Assembly (NCBI GenBank): GCA_964451955.1
Contig: CAYVKG010000005.1
Coordinates: 1 to 64,000, forward strand
Length of the DNA stretch: 64,000 nucleotides
Direction: 5' to 3'
Origin: JAPLNB01 sp964451955
Lineage (GTDB): Bacteria > Planctomycetota > Phycisphaerae > Tepidisphaerales > Tepidisphaeraceae
Position numbers and translations under genes: made by a program. Positions 43,757 through 52,690 of the stretch are shown here, in pieces (the first letter of the stretch is position 1; the number at the start of each line of letters is the position of its first letter). Below the pieces are notes generated by a model. That model did no database searches. It was not told where the DNA came from and was given only the letters and a program-made list of their open reading frames with translations.

Positions 43757-46700
43757 ATGAGTTTGCATCGCAGGGCCTCGAACCGATCGCGGCGGATCGT
43801 CAGACACAAGAATCTGCTTGCCCATATCGAGAACCTGGAATCGCGAACGCTCCTGACGACATTGATTGGGCCGGGATCTTATTCCTACACAGATCCGCTG
43901 ACGCGCATTACCACAACGGACGTTCTGACGCAAAGCGTTGTTTGTCGCGATGCGCAAGACAATTTGATGCAGGTCACGGTTGGGGGGAACATTACCGCCG
44001 AGTTCATTGCAGCCTATGTTGACGAAGACACCGGCCTAGTTACGTTGCGCGACTTGGTCGGGGAGAACGAAATGGACCCCGCCGATCCGGCGCAACGACT
44101 TCCCGGGGCGGACATATTCGCGATCTACGTGCAGAAAGCGGACATCGACTCGTTTATCGCGATCACGAGCATTGAACGAGCACAGGGGACAGGCAAGATC
44201 ACTTTGCAGCCGTTTGAGGAGAATGCCGGGGCGTTGCGCGTCAACAGCGCAAGAGACGGGAACATCATCACGATCGACACGGCGGCGAATACCGGCAAGC
44301 TGTATCTGGGGGCCCGTACCAAAGCCATGCAGGGTCAGCAGAATGCTGAGGACGTTCCGATATTGGCGGTGCCGATGACGGGGCCGATGGGTGTGATGCC
44401 GGGCACGAGAGGCGAATTGCTGCGTGCGGGACTGGTCGTGGCGGACAACCAGGATCTCGGCAGGTTTCTGTTTGGTGGGACCGTGACGGGGCGCGTGGTT
44501 CTGGGCGGTTCGATTAACCTGTTCGCGTGTGGAGAACTGCTCACGGGCGAGACAGGCGGGACGTTTGCCTCGACGACGGCTTCGCTTTCACCCAGTAATT
44601 TCCAAGTCAAAGGCGACCTCAGGAACCTCATCGTTGCCGGCCCGATTGGCACCGATTCCGGGGACGATTTGGACAATCCGGCGTACCTTACGCGGTTTGA
44701 TTTGAAGGTTGGCGGACGATTGGGGCAGGTTCGGACGTACGATTCGTTTACCGGCGCAGTGAATGTTCTTGGCATCGAAGGCGTCTCGGCGACGGCGGCT
44801 GCCCAATTCGAAATCGAAACGCGCGGTTACAGCTTTGAGGGCTCCCTGTCCGGTTATTCCCCGAGTTTCGAACGCGGAGATCTTACAGACGCGGTTTTCT
44901 ACAACGATACTCTGGAGACCGCACAGTATGTGGCTTCTTTCAGCAGCGCGGAGCTTGGCCAGAACAACATCGTGCAGGTTCGCGGGGTGCTTGCGGGAAC
45001 GGATAAACTGGCGGACTTCACGGACTTTTATGCTGTTTCGATGATGGCGGGGCAGACCATTGAGACACAACTGGTGGATCTGGAACTGGCCGGGATTACG
45101 GTTCCGACTTTCCCCAGCGTCTGCGTCGGCGTTTTTGATCCCGACGGGCGGCTCATTGCCACCAACTACGCGAATACCGACGAGACGAGCGTTGCCAATC
45201 TGCCGTTCCGATTTACGACGGATCGTCCCGGCTTGTATCGGTTTGCCGTTGCTATTTTTGGCGACACCATCTTTGCCGGCGACTCGACCAACGCCGATGA
45301 CAGGGGCACCACGCGATACGAGCTGCGCATTTCGAATGTGGGCAAGATCACCCTCGGCGGGGTTATCGCGACGAACAACGTGTTTGACTGCGAATATGGT
45401 TCGCCAGGTTTTACGGTGCAGAACGGGGACCTTGGAGCGTTGGTTGCCGGCAATGCTTACTTTGCCTACAACAAGATGCTGCCAAGTTCGACGATGGTTC
45501 GGACGTCCACGAGCGTGGAGGTGCTCAACGGTAATCTGCGGACGATCCAGGGCGGGCAGGTTGGTCTGCTCCGGAACGGCCTCTGGCACGAAGGGGCGAA
45601 TCTACATGTTCCCGGCGGGAATGTCGGGCTGCTTCGGTCGACAGCGGGAATTCTGGTCGTCAACGACGACTATATTGCCGACAGTTATGTGCCACTGCTC
45701 GAGCCCACGGACACTCCCTTGCCGCCTTTGCCGATTGTGAACGGGGACTATCAGCTCGTGGATGCCGCCACCACGTTTTTCGGGAACCTCATCACCAACA
45801 AGAGAATCGGCGTGGTGCGTGCGGGCGATATGGCCACCCGACCGGCCAGCACGTTCATGGTGAACGCGGACCAGACTGGCGATGACGGCGTGATCGATCT
45901 GATTGATGTCGCGGGGAACTTCGGCACCATTCAGTCGGGCGGACCGCACATCCTCACGGGACCGAAGGGCAACGTGCGTTATTTGAACGTGCTTGGGACG
46001 GTGTATCGGGACATCATTTTCGGAAGTGGCGTCGCGCCTGCCACGCCATACCAGGACGGCGAAGCGGTCATCCTCAACGATGACTCCGGTTCCACGCTCA
46101 CGATCTCGCCGACGTCAGCGACGGGTGCCCTGACCATTACGACTTACGGCATTCGCGGGTCTGGCGGCGTTGCTGTCGTCCGGATTGATGCGACGTCGGG
46201 CGTGGCCGTCAGCGGAAATCTCGAGTCCTCGTTGGCCGGCGCGGAGATTGCTCAGTTGCGAATTGCACCCGGTGTGGCGGGACCGGGGATTGTGCAACTT
46301 CCCAACGGGCAGCTTGCGCTCGACCCTGCCGCGCCGCAGTTGTCGGTGGATATCAACGGCAAGGGACGCGTTGATGTTTTTGCGGTGATCGGCCCGCGTT
46401 TTACGCGGATTGCCAATAACTCCACCGGTGAGATTGTCAACGTGCTGGCCGACTCGATAGGGGAACTGCGCGGCCAGACGCTGGGAGTGCCGATGCACAG
46501 CACGGATTCGGCGGTGCTGCCGCAGGCGATTCTTGTCGGTTCTGTTGCGGCCAATCCCGGTGTCTACCCATTTGACCAGCAGCGCGTCGGCATCATCGCC
46601 AGCGACATCCTGACCGCAACCAGTCGCGGCGCGGTGGGCAACATCATTGTCAGTCCCGCTGTTGCCGGCGACGTTGGCACGCGTATCTATCCCGGTTACG

Positions 46701-48106
46701 GCGCAGGCGGCGGAGGCGGCACGCTGCAACTGCTGACCGCGGACTCCGACAGCACTCGATCCACGAGCGTGTTTGAGGGCATTGTCGGTCCGGTCTATGC
46801 CGCCGGGACCATGAATACCGTCAACATCGGCGCAGGAATTCCTTACGGGGGGAACGGCGCGATGGCGTTGGCGGGTCTGTTCGCTGCCGGCCCGATCATG
46901 CTCGTGCAAGGGAGCAAGGGCGCCGACATCCGCGGCGTCGTGGCGAGCAGCACTCGCATCGCCAGCATCTCGCTGACCGATGGCTCGCTGATCAACGCCG
47001 ACATCTTCGTCATCAGTCCCCTTTCCGATGCCCGGCGGATTGCCTTCGACAAGGTCTACCCGGCAACGAACATCGGCAGCACCGTTGCCAGGCCGGTTTA
47101 TCAGATCGGTTCCATCACGGTGACGAGCAAGACGAAGCCGACCTCTTCCTCGACTCCCACCCCGCCGCCGTCCGGCACTCCTACCGCTGACGATCGGCGC
47201 GTTCGCGTGAATCTTCGTGGGGGTTCCTCTTCTTCTTCATCCTCCTCATCCTCGACCACCACCAACACGGCCACCTATCTGCCTGGCGGCATCATCGGCA
47301 CATTCTTTGGCGGTTACTCCATCGGCACTGTCAAGGTTACCAATGGCTTCGGTGTGCTCGACAGTTACTTGGCGACCAATCCCAGCGGCATCGTGGATCG
47401 CATTCAGGCAGATGGCTATGGTTTGAGGGATGTGACCGTCGAGGCGGGCCTGCGCATTAATAATCTCGTTGCCGTCGGCGATGGATCGCTCATTCCGATC
47501 ACGAAGTACTCCGCCTCCGTCCGTCCGAGTGAACTACTCGGGAACGACCCGAACTCTCCCGTCCCCGCCAATCGCACGACCGATCTCTACAGATTCCTGA
47601 ATACCCCCACTAGCAAACCGTCGGTCTCGGGCAAGACGAACAGCGGTGTCATCGCCGGCCTGGTGGCCAGTGCGCTTCGCGACCTTGGGCTGCTTCAGGC
47701 GTGGCGATTCGAAGGCACGCCGGCAGTCAAGGGTTCCTCCGGCACCACGACCGCTGCCTCTTACAGCACCCTCAACTTTGCCAACGCCATCAAGAACATC
47801 AAGATTGCCCAGGACATCAGCTACGTGCAGATCGTCACTGGCGCGATGACGACGTTTTCTGTTGGGCGGGATGTCCTCAATCTTAATGCCACGATTGCAG
47901 GACCTCTCAAGACGCTTTCGGTGGGCCGTGACTTTAACTCGAAGAGCAAGATTCACGCGATTGGGCCCGACGGCGCTGTGAAGTCTATCTACATCGGTCG
48001 CAATTTCGCCGGGATCATCACCGCTGAGAACAAGATCGGGACGATTACCGTGAAGGGGCGTTTCAGCGGCAAGATCATCGAGAACGGTCAGGAGCGGACG
48101 AAATAG
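43757..48106 (+). CDS. Giant secreted surface protein with LESR motif and PPC-like domain
   Basis: A 1449-residue protein. The N-terminus is basic, then ENLESRTLLT, the LEPR/LESR motif found at the start of many planctomycete secreted giants in place of an ordinary signal peptide. The body is built of Gly/Val/Thr beta repeats (VLGIEG, GNVGLLRS, GNVRYLNVLGTV) suggesting a beta-solenoid. Residues about 375-530 look like a bacterial pre-peptidase C-terminal (PPC) domain, with VFDPDGRLIATN and RPGLYRFAV. A Ser/Thr linker near residues 1155-1170 includes a ten-Ser run. GGAGGAG precedes the ATG at 43757; an in-frame stretch upstream lacks signals. A likely client of the secretion system encoded divergently; this is inference. 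Confidence 0.82.
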   Translation: MSLHRRASNRSRRIVRHKNLLAHIENLESRTLLTTLIGPGSYSYTDPLTRITTTDVLTQSVVCRDAQDNLMQVTVGGNITAEFIAAYVDEDTGLVTLRDLVGENEMDPADPAQRLPGADIFAIYVQKADIDSFIAITSIERAQGTGKITLQPFEENAGALRVNSARDGNIITIDTAANTGKLYLGARTKAMQGQQNAEDVPILAVPMTGPMGVMPGTRGELLRAGLVVADNQDLGRFLFGGTVTGRVVLGGSINLFACGELLTGETGGTFASTTASLSPSNFQVKGDLRNLIVAGPIGTDSGDDLDNPAYLTRFDLKVGGRLGQVRTYDSFTGAVNVLGIEGVSATAAAQFEIETRGYSFEGSLSGYSPSFERGDLTDAVFYNDTLETAQYVASFSSAELGQNNIVQVRGVLAGTDKLADFTDFYAVSMMAGQTIETQLVDLELAGITVPTFPSVCVGVFDPDGRLIATNYANTDETSVANLPFRFTTDRPGLYRFAVAIFGDTIFAGDSTNADDRGTTRYELRISNVGKITLGGVIATNNVFDCEYGSPGFTVQNGDLGALVAGNAYFAYNKMLPSSTMVRTSTSVEVLNGNLRTIQGGQVGLLRNGLWHEGANLHVPGGNVGLLRSTAGILVVNDDYIADSYVPLLEPTDTPLPPLPIVNGDYQLVDAATTFFGNLITNKRIGVVRAGDMATRPASTFMVNADQTGDDGVIDLIDVAGNFGTIQSGGPHILTGPKGNVRYLNVLGTVYRDIIFGSGVAPATPYQDGEAVILNDDSGSTLTISPTSATGALTITTYGIRGSGGVAVVRIDATSGVAVSGNLESSLAGAEIAQLRIAPGVAGPGIVQLPNGQLALDPAAPQLSVDINGKGRVDVFAVIGPRFTRIANNSTGEIVNVLADSIGELRGQTLGVPMHSTDSAVLPQAILVGSVAANPGVYPFDQQRVGIIASDILTATSRGAVGNIIVSPAVAGDVGTRIYPGYGAGGGGGTLQLLTADSDSTRSTSVFEGIVGPVYAAGTMNTVNIGAGIPYGGNGAMALAGLFAAGPIMLVQGSKGADIRGVVASSTRIASISLTDGSLINADIFVISPLSDARRIAFDKVYPATNIGSTVARPVYQIGSITVTSKTKPTSSSTPTPPPSGTPTADDRRVRVNLRGGSSSSSSSSSSTTTNTATYLPGGIIGTFFGGYSIGTVKVTNGFGVLDSYLATNPSGIVDRIQADGYGLRDVTVEAGLRINNLVAVGDGSLIPITKYSASVRPSELLGNDPNSPVPANRTTDLYRFLNTPTSKPSVSGKTNSGVIAGLVASALRDLGLLQAWRFEGTPAVKGSSGTTTAASYSTLNFANAIKNIKIAQDISYVQIVTGAMTTFSVGRDVLNLNATIAGPLKTLSVGRDFNSKSKIHAIGPDGAVKSIYIGRNFAGIITAENKIGTITVKGRFSGKIIENGQERTK

Positions 48107-48273
48107 CGGCGGTTTGTCGGGCGAGGCCTTGCATCGCGAGGCATCGTGCGTGTGTTCAGAGGGGCGGACGAAATACCGCCGGGCCAGAACCGCTTCCGTT
48201 TGATTAGCTCGCGCGTGCTGAGTTGCTGTCTCCGACACCGGGGCCGTGATTGCCAGACAGGGTTGTGTGCTTG

Positions 48274-50748
48274 TTACCGACGGGCGTCGAGTCCTTGCCA
48301 GCGGTGGGTCCAGCCATTAGGGGCGGTGCTTTGGACGATGAAGTAGCCGTTTTCGACGGTGGCTTTCAGGGGGATGTTGTTTTCGTCGTTGAGGTAGCGT
48401 TCGGGCATGATGCCGGACTTGACGAGGGTTTGAAGGGAATCGGGGAGCTGGTCGTAGGCGAGACGGTAGGCATACACGGCGCGGCCGATGCCGAGGCGGA
48501 CAAAGTGTGCTTCGTTGTGGTTGCGGACGGCGCGTTTGGCTTCGGGCGGAAGGCGGAGGACCCGGAGCATTTCGACGACGAGTGTGCCGAGGCGGTCGGG
48601 GGAGGCTTTGAGGGTGATGGTGTGATCGCCTTTGGCGAGGCTGAAGGTACCGAGAAGCAGGTCGGCTTCGGCGGGTTCGGCGGCGCGGAAATCGGACGTT
48701 AGGGCTTTTTTGCCGTCGATGGAGATGTCGAAGAGACCGCCTTGAGGGAGGGTGCCGGCGGTGAGGCGGAGGGCATAGCGTCCGTCGTCGGCGATGGTGA
48801 ACGGCATGGAAAGTTCGGCGCCCGGGGTGGAGTTGGCCCAGGAGATGGTGGGCCGGGCCCCGAAGAAGCCGATGGTTTGGACCTGCGGCTTGGCGGGGCC
48901 GGTGGACTTGAGTTGGCGGAAGGACTTTACGAAGTGGGAGACTTCCCAGGGGATGCGGCGGTCGCGCCAGGTGGGGAGCGGTTCGGTGGGTTTGGGTTGG
49001 CCGGTCTGATACCAGAATGCGACGCTGGATAGGAAGTCGGCGCGTTCGACGTAGAAGCCGTCGAGGTCGTCTTCGCAGTTGCCCCTGTGTTCGATTTCGG
49101 CTTTGAGGGATTTGGCGAAGTGAATGGAGTCGGGGAGATGCCATCGGTAGCAGACGCCGTTGTCGCCGGCGCGGTCGCCCTGCCAGCGGGGCTGACCGAA
49201 CCAGGGACCGGTGCGTGAGCGGAACCCCCAGGCGTCGTTGAAGTAGTCTTCGCTGCCGGTGCCTTGGAGGCTGGGGACGTGTTCGCCGTCGATGTAGAAG
49301 TAATCATCGCCCTCACCGAACCATCCGTCCTGGGCGTTGACGACGGACAGGACTGTGCCGACGTAGTAGCCCGCGCCCTGGAGGTCAGCGAAGGCATAGT
49401 TGCGGCCGGAGACGGCCGGGTATTCCTGGCGATAGCGGGCGTGGAAGTAGGGGGTGTCGGGCGGGAGCGGGTGATCGAGCTGAGTGTAATCGACTTGCCA
49501 GTAGAGGCCTGTGGATCGGTCGGGGTTGTCGTTGGTGACGACGATATGGGCTGACTTGGCGAAAGGCATGCGCCAGAAGCAGGAGAGGGAGCCTGTTGGG
49601 GAGACTTGGACGGGGATGGACTCAACAGGCGCGGGTTTGCCGTGGCCTACGGCAAAGAAGTCACCGAGTGGGGCTTCGACGGCGGGCTCTTTGCTGTCGT
49701 CGAAGTAGATGCGCAGGACAAGGGCGTTGAGTTCGCCGACCCATCCGGCGTGGCTGGTGAACCACATGTGGGTGATGACGCCGGGGCCTTTGAAGACGGG
49801 CATCTCGACGGACTGGCCGGGCATGAGCCAGTTCATGTCCATGTTGCCGTCTTTCCAGTTGGGTTGCTCGTTGCTGGAGACTCGGCGGTTTCGCCCGACT
49901 GGCGCGGGACCGAGGGGGTTAAGTAGCCCGCCGAGCGCATTGGGTCGGGTTGCTGGAACGGCGTGGGGCTGAGGGTCGATCCAGACGGCGTCGTTCATGT
50001 AGGCTTTGGCGTATTCGTAGCTCATGAGGCCGTCGTTGATGCCGCTGCCGGAGTTGCGGACGAGGAACGCGCCACCGCCGGGGATTTTGGGGTCATCGCG
50101 GAAGCCGACCAGGACGATGCTGTGGCCGTCAAAGACACCTTCGGGCGGGGCCATGTCGAGGATGCCGTCGGTCCAGCGTTCCTTTTTTGGCCAGCGGAGG
50201 CCGGCGCAGACGGGCCAGCGACTGGCGAGGGTTTTTTTGATTTCGGTGAACTCGGAGTCTTTGAGGCCGGTGTTGACATTCCATGGCTTGATCCAATGGA
50301 TGCGGAGGCCGGCGTTGCCGAGGTCCTTGGCGTGTTGTCGAGCGGTTTCAGTCGGTGCGAGGTTGGGATCGAACTTGGGGAGATAGGGCATGTCGGCTTC
50401 GGTGCACGCACCGAACTGAGCGAAGCCTTTCCAGATGTCGGAGAAGAACGCGCCGTCGGAGGCCGTCTGGGTCACCTGGTTAGCGGCCCAGTTGAGGTAT
50501 TCGACGCTGAGGCGGTTGGTGAGGCGTTGCTGGCTGGCGAAGGCGTATTCGATGGCGGCAGTCATGGTGAAGACTGAGCAGGTGCTGCGAGCGCCCTGGA
50601 GACGGAGGGGGAGATTTCGGGTGACGAATTCGGGGCGGAGATCGACGGAAGCGGGGAGGTTGTTGTCAGTCATTGCTGCACCGATTGCCGGGGTGACTAG
50701 AGAAGAGACAAAGAGAAGGAACGTCAAGGGGATACCTATTGGCCGCAT
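48274..50748 (-). CDS. Papain-like (C1) peptidase fused to DUF2961/GH172 glycosidase
   Basis: An 824-residue secreted two-enzyme fusion. The signal peptide is residues 1-24. Residues 30-290 form a papain-like domain: Gln and Cys in LQGARSTCSVFTMTAA, His in VFDGHSIVLVG and Asn in FLVRNSGSG. Residues 310-610 are a DUF2961 (GH172) domain with GWFGEGDDYFYIDGE and GTGSEDYF, whose acidic residues are the presumed catalytic pair, plus YRWHLPDSIHF. A beta-rich carbohydrate-binding-like domain and a C-terminal pseudopilin-like tail (YRLAYDQLPDSLQTLVKSG) follow. GAGGAAA precedes the ATG at 50748. GH172 members act on fructo- or arabinofuranosides; the substrate here is unknown. It lies 50 bases after a second GH172 gene. 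Confidence 0.82.
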   Translation of the reverse strand: MRPIGIPLTFLLFVSSLVTPAIGAAMTDNNLPASVDLRPEFVTRNLPLRLQGARSTCSVFTMTAAIEYAFASQQRLTNRLSVEYLNWAANQVTQTASDGAFFSDIWKGFAQFGACTEADMPYLPKFDPNLAPTETARQHAKDLGNAGLRIHWIKPWNVNTGLKDSEFTEIKKTLASRWPVCAGLRWPKKERWTDGILDMAPPEGVFDGHSIVLVGFRDDPKIPGGGAFLVRNSGSGINDGLMSYEYAKAYMNDAVWIDPQPHAVPATRPNALGGLLNPLGPAPVGRNRRVSSNEQPNWKDGNMDMNWLMPGQSVEMPVFKGPGVITHMWFTSHAGWVGELNALVLRIYFDDSKEPAVEAPLGDFFAVGHGKPAPVESIPVQVSPTGSLSCFWRMPFAKSAHIVVTNDNPDRSTGLYWQVDYTQLDHPLPPDTPYFHARYRQEYPAVSGRNYAFADLQGAGYYVGTVLSVVNAQDGWFGEGDDYFYIDGEHVPSLQGTGSEDYFNDAWGFRSRTGPWFGQPRWQGDRAGDNGVCYRWHLPDSIHFAKSLKAEIEHRGNCEDDLDGFYVERADFLSSVAFWYQTGQPKPTEPLPTWRDRRIPWEVSHFVKSFRQLKSTGPAKPQVQTIGFFGARPTISWANSTPGAELSMPFTIADDGRYALRLTAGTLPQGGLFDISIDGKKALTSDFRAAEPAEADLLLGTFSLAKGDHTITLKASPDRLGTLVVEMLRVLRLPPEAKRAVRNHNEAHFVRLGIGRAVYAYRLAYDQLPDSLQTLVKSGIMPERYLNDENNIPLKATVENGYFIVQSTAPNGWTHRWQGLDARR

Positions 50749-50798
50749 ATGTTTCCTCTTGGCAGGGCCGTGTTTTGTCAGACGCAGATCGTAGCGGA

Positions 50799-52502
50799 TC
50801 AGCGGTAGAGTTGTGGATTGGTTTTCCAGTCGTTGTTTTTCTCGTGGGCCATTTCCATGACACGAGGGCGGCGTTCGCGGAGTCGGACGGACTCGATGCC
50901 GCAGTAGTAGCCATCGGATTGTCCGCTCTTGCCGACGCATTCGAGGCGAAGGGTGTACTTGCCGGGTTCGGGCCAGAAGTCGAGCAGGTGGACTTCTTCG
51001 TTAACGACCTTGGCGTTATAGAGGTCGATGACGCCGCCCAGTTTCACGCCGTTCAGTGATGCCTGGTAACGACCGAAGTCGCTGGACTTGGTCATGTTCA
51101 GCAGAAGGCGGAGGGGTTCTTTTCTGGCGATTTCGAAGGGGATTTCGATGAAGGCGCCGTTGGCTTCCTTGGGCATGTAGAGCAGTTGCTTGCCGTCGTA
51201 GAGGTCGAGTTGCTGGGTGGTGACGGAGCCGGAGCCGTGATACTTGGCGTCGGTGAAGTTGGCGGCGGGGACGACAAGGCGTTCGATGTTAGGGAGTTTG
51301 CGCTCGCGGGCGTGTGGCGCGCGGGCGGAGAAGGTGGGTTGGCCGGTCTGGTACCAGAAGGCGACGCTGGAGTAATCGTCTTCGCGTTCATTCCAGCTCA
51401 TGGCTTTCTTGTTGGGGTTCTCATCCGGGGAGATCCATCCGAAGTGTTCGAAGGTGACTTTGATGCCGGTATTGAAGACCCAGGGGTCGGAGATATGCCA
51501 TCGATAGGCGGAGGTATGACCGCCGACGATGCCCCACTGGTCGAAGTAGGGGACGCCGAAGAAGGGGGTGCTGGTGGTCTTGAGTCCCCAAGCGGAGAGG
51601 AAGTAGTCTTCGGTGCCGGTGCCCCAGATGGAGGGCTTGGTTTCGCCGTCGATGTAGACTTTTTCATCGCCTTCCCCGAACCAGGAGGGGCTGCGTGTGC
51701 GGACGGCGAGGACGGTGCCGACGTAGTGGCCCTTGCCGGTGGTTTCGAGGATGACGTAGTCTTTGCCTTTCTGGACGGGGTATTCCTGGCGGTACTGGGC
51801 GTAGAAGTAGGGGGTGTCGGCGGGAATATGGTCTTTCTTGATCCAGTCGATGTTGTAGTAGAGCAACGAGATTTGTTTTTCGCTCTGGTTTTCGATTTCG
51901 ATGCGGATGGACTTGCGGAATGGCATCCGCCAGTAGCAGTTGTACGAATCGGCGTCTTCGACGATGACGGGGAGGCTGGTCACCTCGCTGCGCTTGCCAA
52001 AGCAGTTGGCGAAGAAATCACCGACAGGGGCTTCGACGGCGGGGCGTTCGTTGCCGTCGTAGAAGATGCGGAGGAGCATTTCCTGGTGGTTGGCGGCGCC
52101 GTTCTTTGCCCAGTCCTGGGGTTCCGGGCCGAGGAAAGTGATCCAGATGTGCGTGATGACACCCGGGCCCTTCTCGTCCATGAGGACATGGGTCTGGCCG
52201 GGTGGGACGGTGTGATTATCCCAGTTGCTGGCTTCTTCGAGGTCGCCTTTAGGATCGGCCTTGGGGTCGAGTTTGCGGTCAGCGCCGCCGCGTCGTACCT
52301 CGCCCACTCGCATGGTCGAGGTGGCGCGCATTGATCGGCCTTCCTGGGGTCTGGCGAGGTCCTCGAGCAGTCCGCCGGGAGATGTGGGCTTGACACACGA
52401 GGCGGCAAGGAACAGGAGAGCGATGATGCAGAGGCACTGCGACCGTGTGCAAACGTTTGTGCACTTTGCGGCTATACGACACTCAGGATGGTTTTTTCTC
52501 AT
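50799..52502 (-). CDS. DUF2961/GH172 family lipoprotein
   Basis: A 567-residue lipoprotein: signal peptide with lipobox LFLAASC (Cys36), then a GH172 domain of two jelly-roll-like halves. The landmarks are WFGEGDEKVYIDGE and GTGTEDYFLSAWG (presumed catalytic acids), YRQEYPVQKGKDY, YRWHISDPWVF and SVAFWYQTGQP. A C-terminal beta domain may bind carbohydrate. It shares all GH172 landmarks with the downstream fusion gene, so the pair probably arose by duplication, but lacks the peptidase domain. The founding GH172 enzyme acts on difructose dianhydride and others on arabinofuranosides. Its substrate here cannot be deduced. Confidence 0.85.
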   Translation of the reverse strand: MRKNHPECRIAAKCTNVCTRSQCLCIIALLFLAASCVKPTSPGGLLEDLARPQEGRSMRATSTMRVGEVRRGGADRKLDPKADPKGDLEEASNWDNHTVPPGQTHVLMDEKGPGVITHIWITFLGPEPQDWAKNGAANHQEMLLRIFYDGNERPAVEAPVGDFFANCFGKRSEVTSLPVIVEDADSYNCYWRMPFRKSIRIEIENQSEKQISLLYYNIDWIKKDHIPADTPYFYAQYRQEYPVQKGKDYVILETTGKGHYVGTVLAVRTRSPSWFGEGDEKVYIDGETKPSIWGTGTEDYFLSAWGLKTTSTPFFGVPYFDQWGIVGGHTSAYRWHISDPWVFNTGIKVTFEHFGWISPDENPNKKAMSWNEREDDYSSVAFWYQTGQPTFSARAPHARERKLPNIERLVVPAANFTDAKYHGSGSVTTQQLDLYDGKQLLYMPKEANGAFIEIPFEIARKEPLRLLLNMTKSSDFGRYQASLNGVKLGGVIDLYNAKVVNEEVHLLDFWPEPGKYTLRLECVGKSGQSDGYYCGIESVRLRERRPRVMEMAHEKNNDWKTNPQLYR

Positions 52503-52690
52503 AGCTCACCAGAAGCCGTGAAATGTGATTAGTAGACCATTACTGCCCACGTTGGGTCGTGATCCAGCCCAGATACGAGCCGGCAACGCCCTCTATCCTA
52601 ATGCGGTCTTGGAGAAGAGTCCATGGCTCCAGTCGTTCTGCGAAGTCATTCGTTTTCCGCCGGGACCGGCATGGAATACGGTGCCGTGGA

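Noticed and set aside
48107..48273. Terminator between the convergent surface protein and C1-GH172 genes
   Set aside because: Only weak short inverted repeats and no T-tract; nothing firm enough to annotate.
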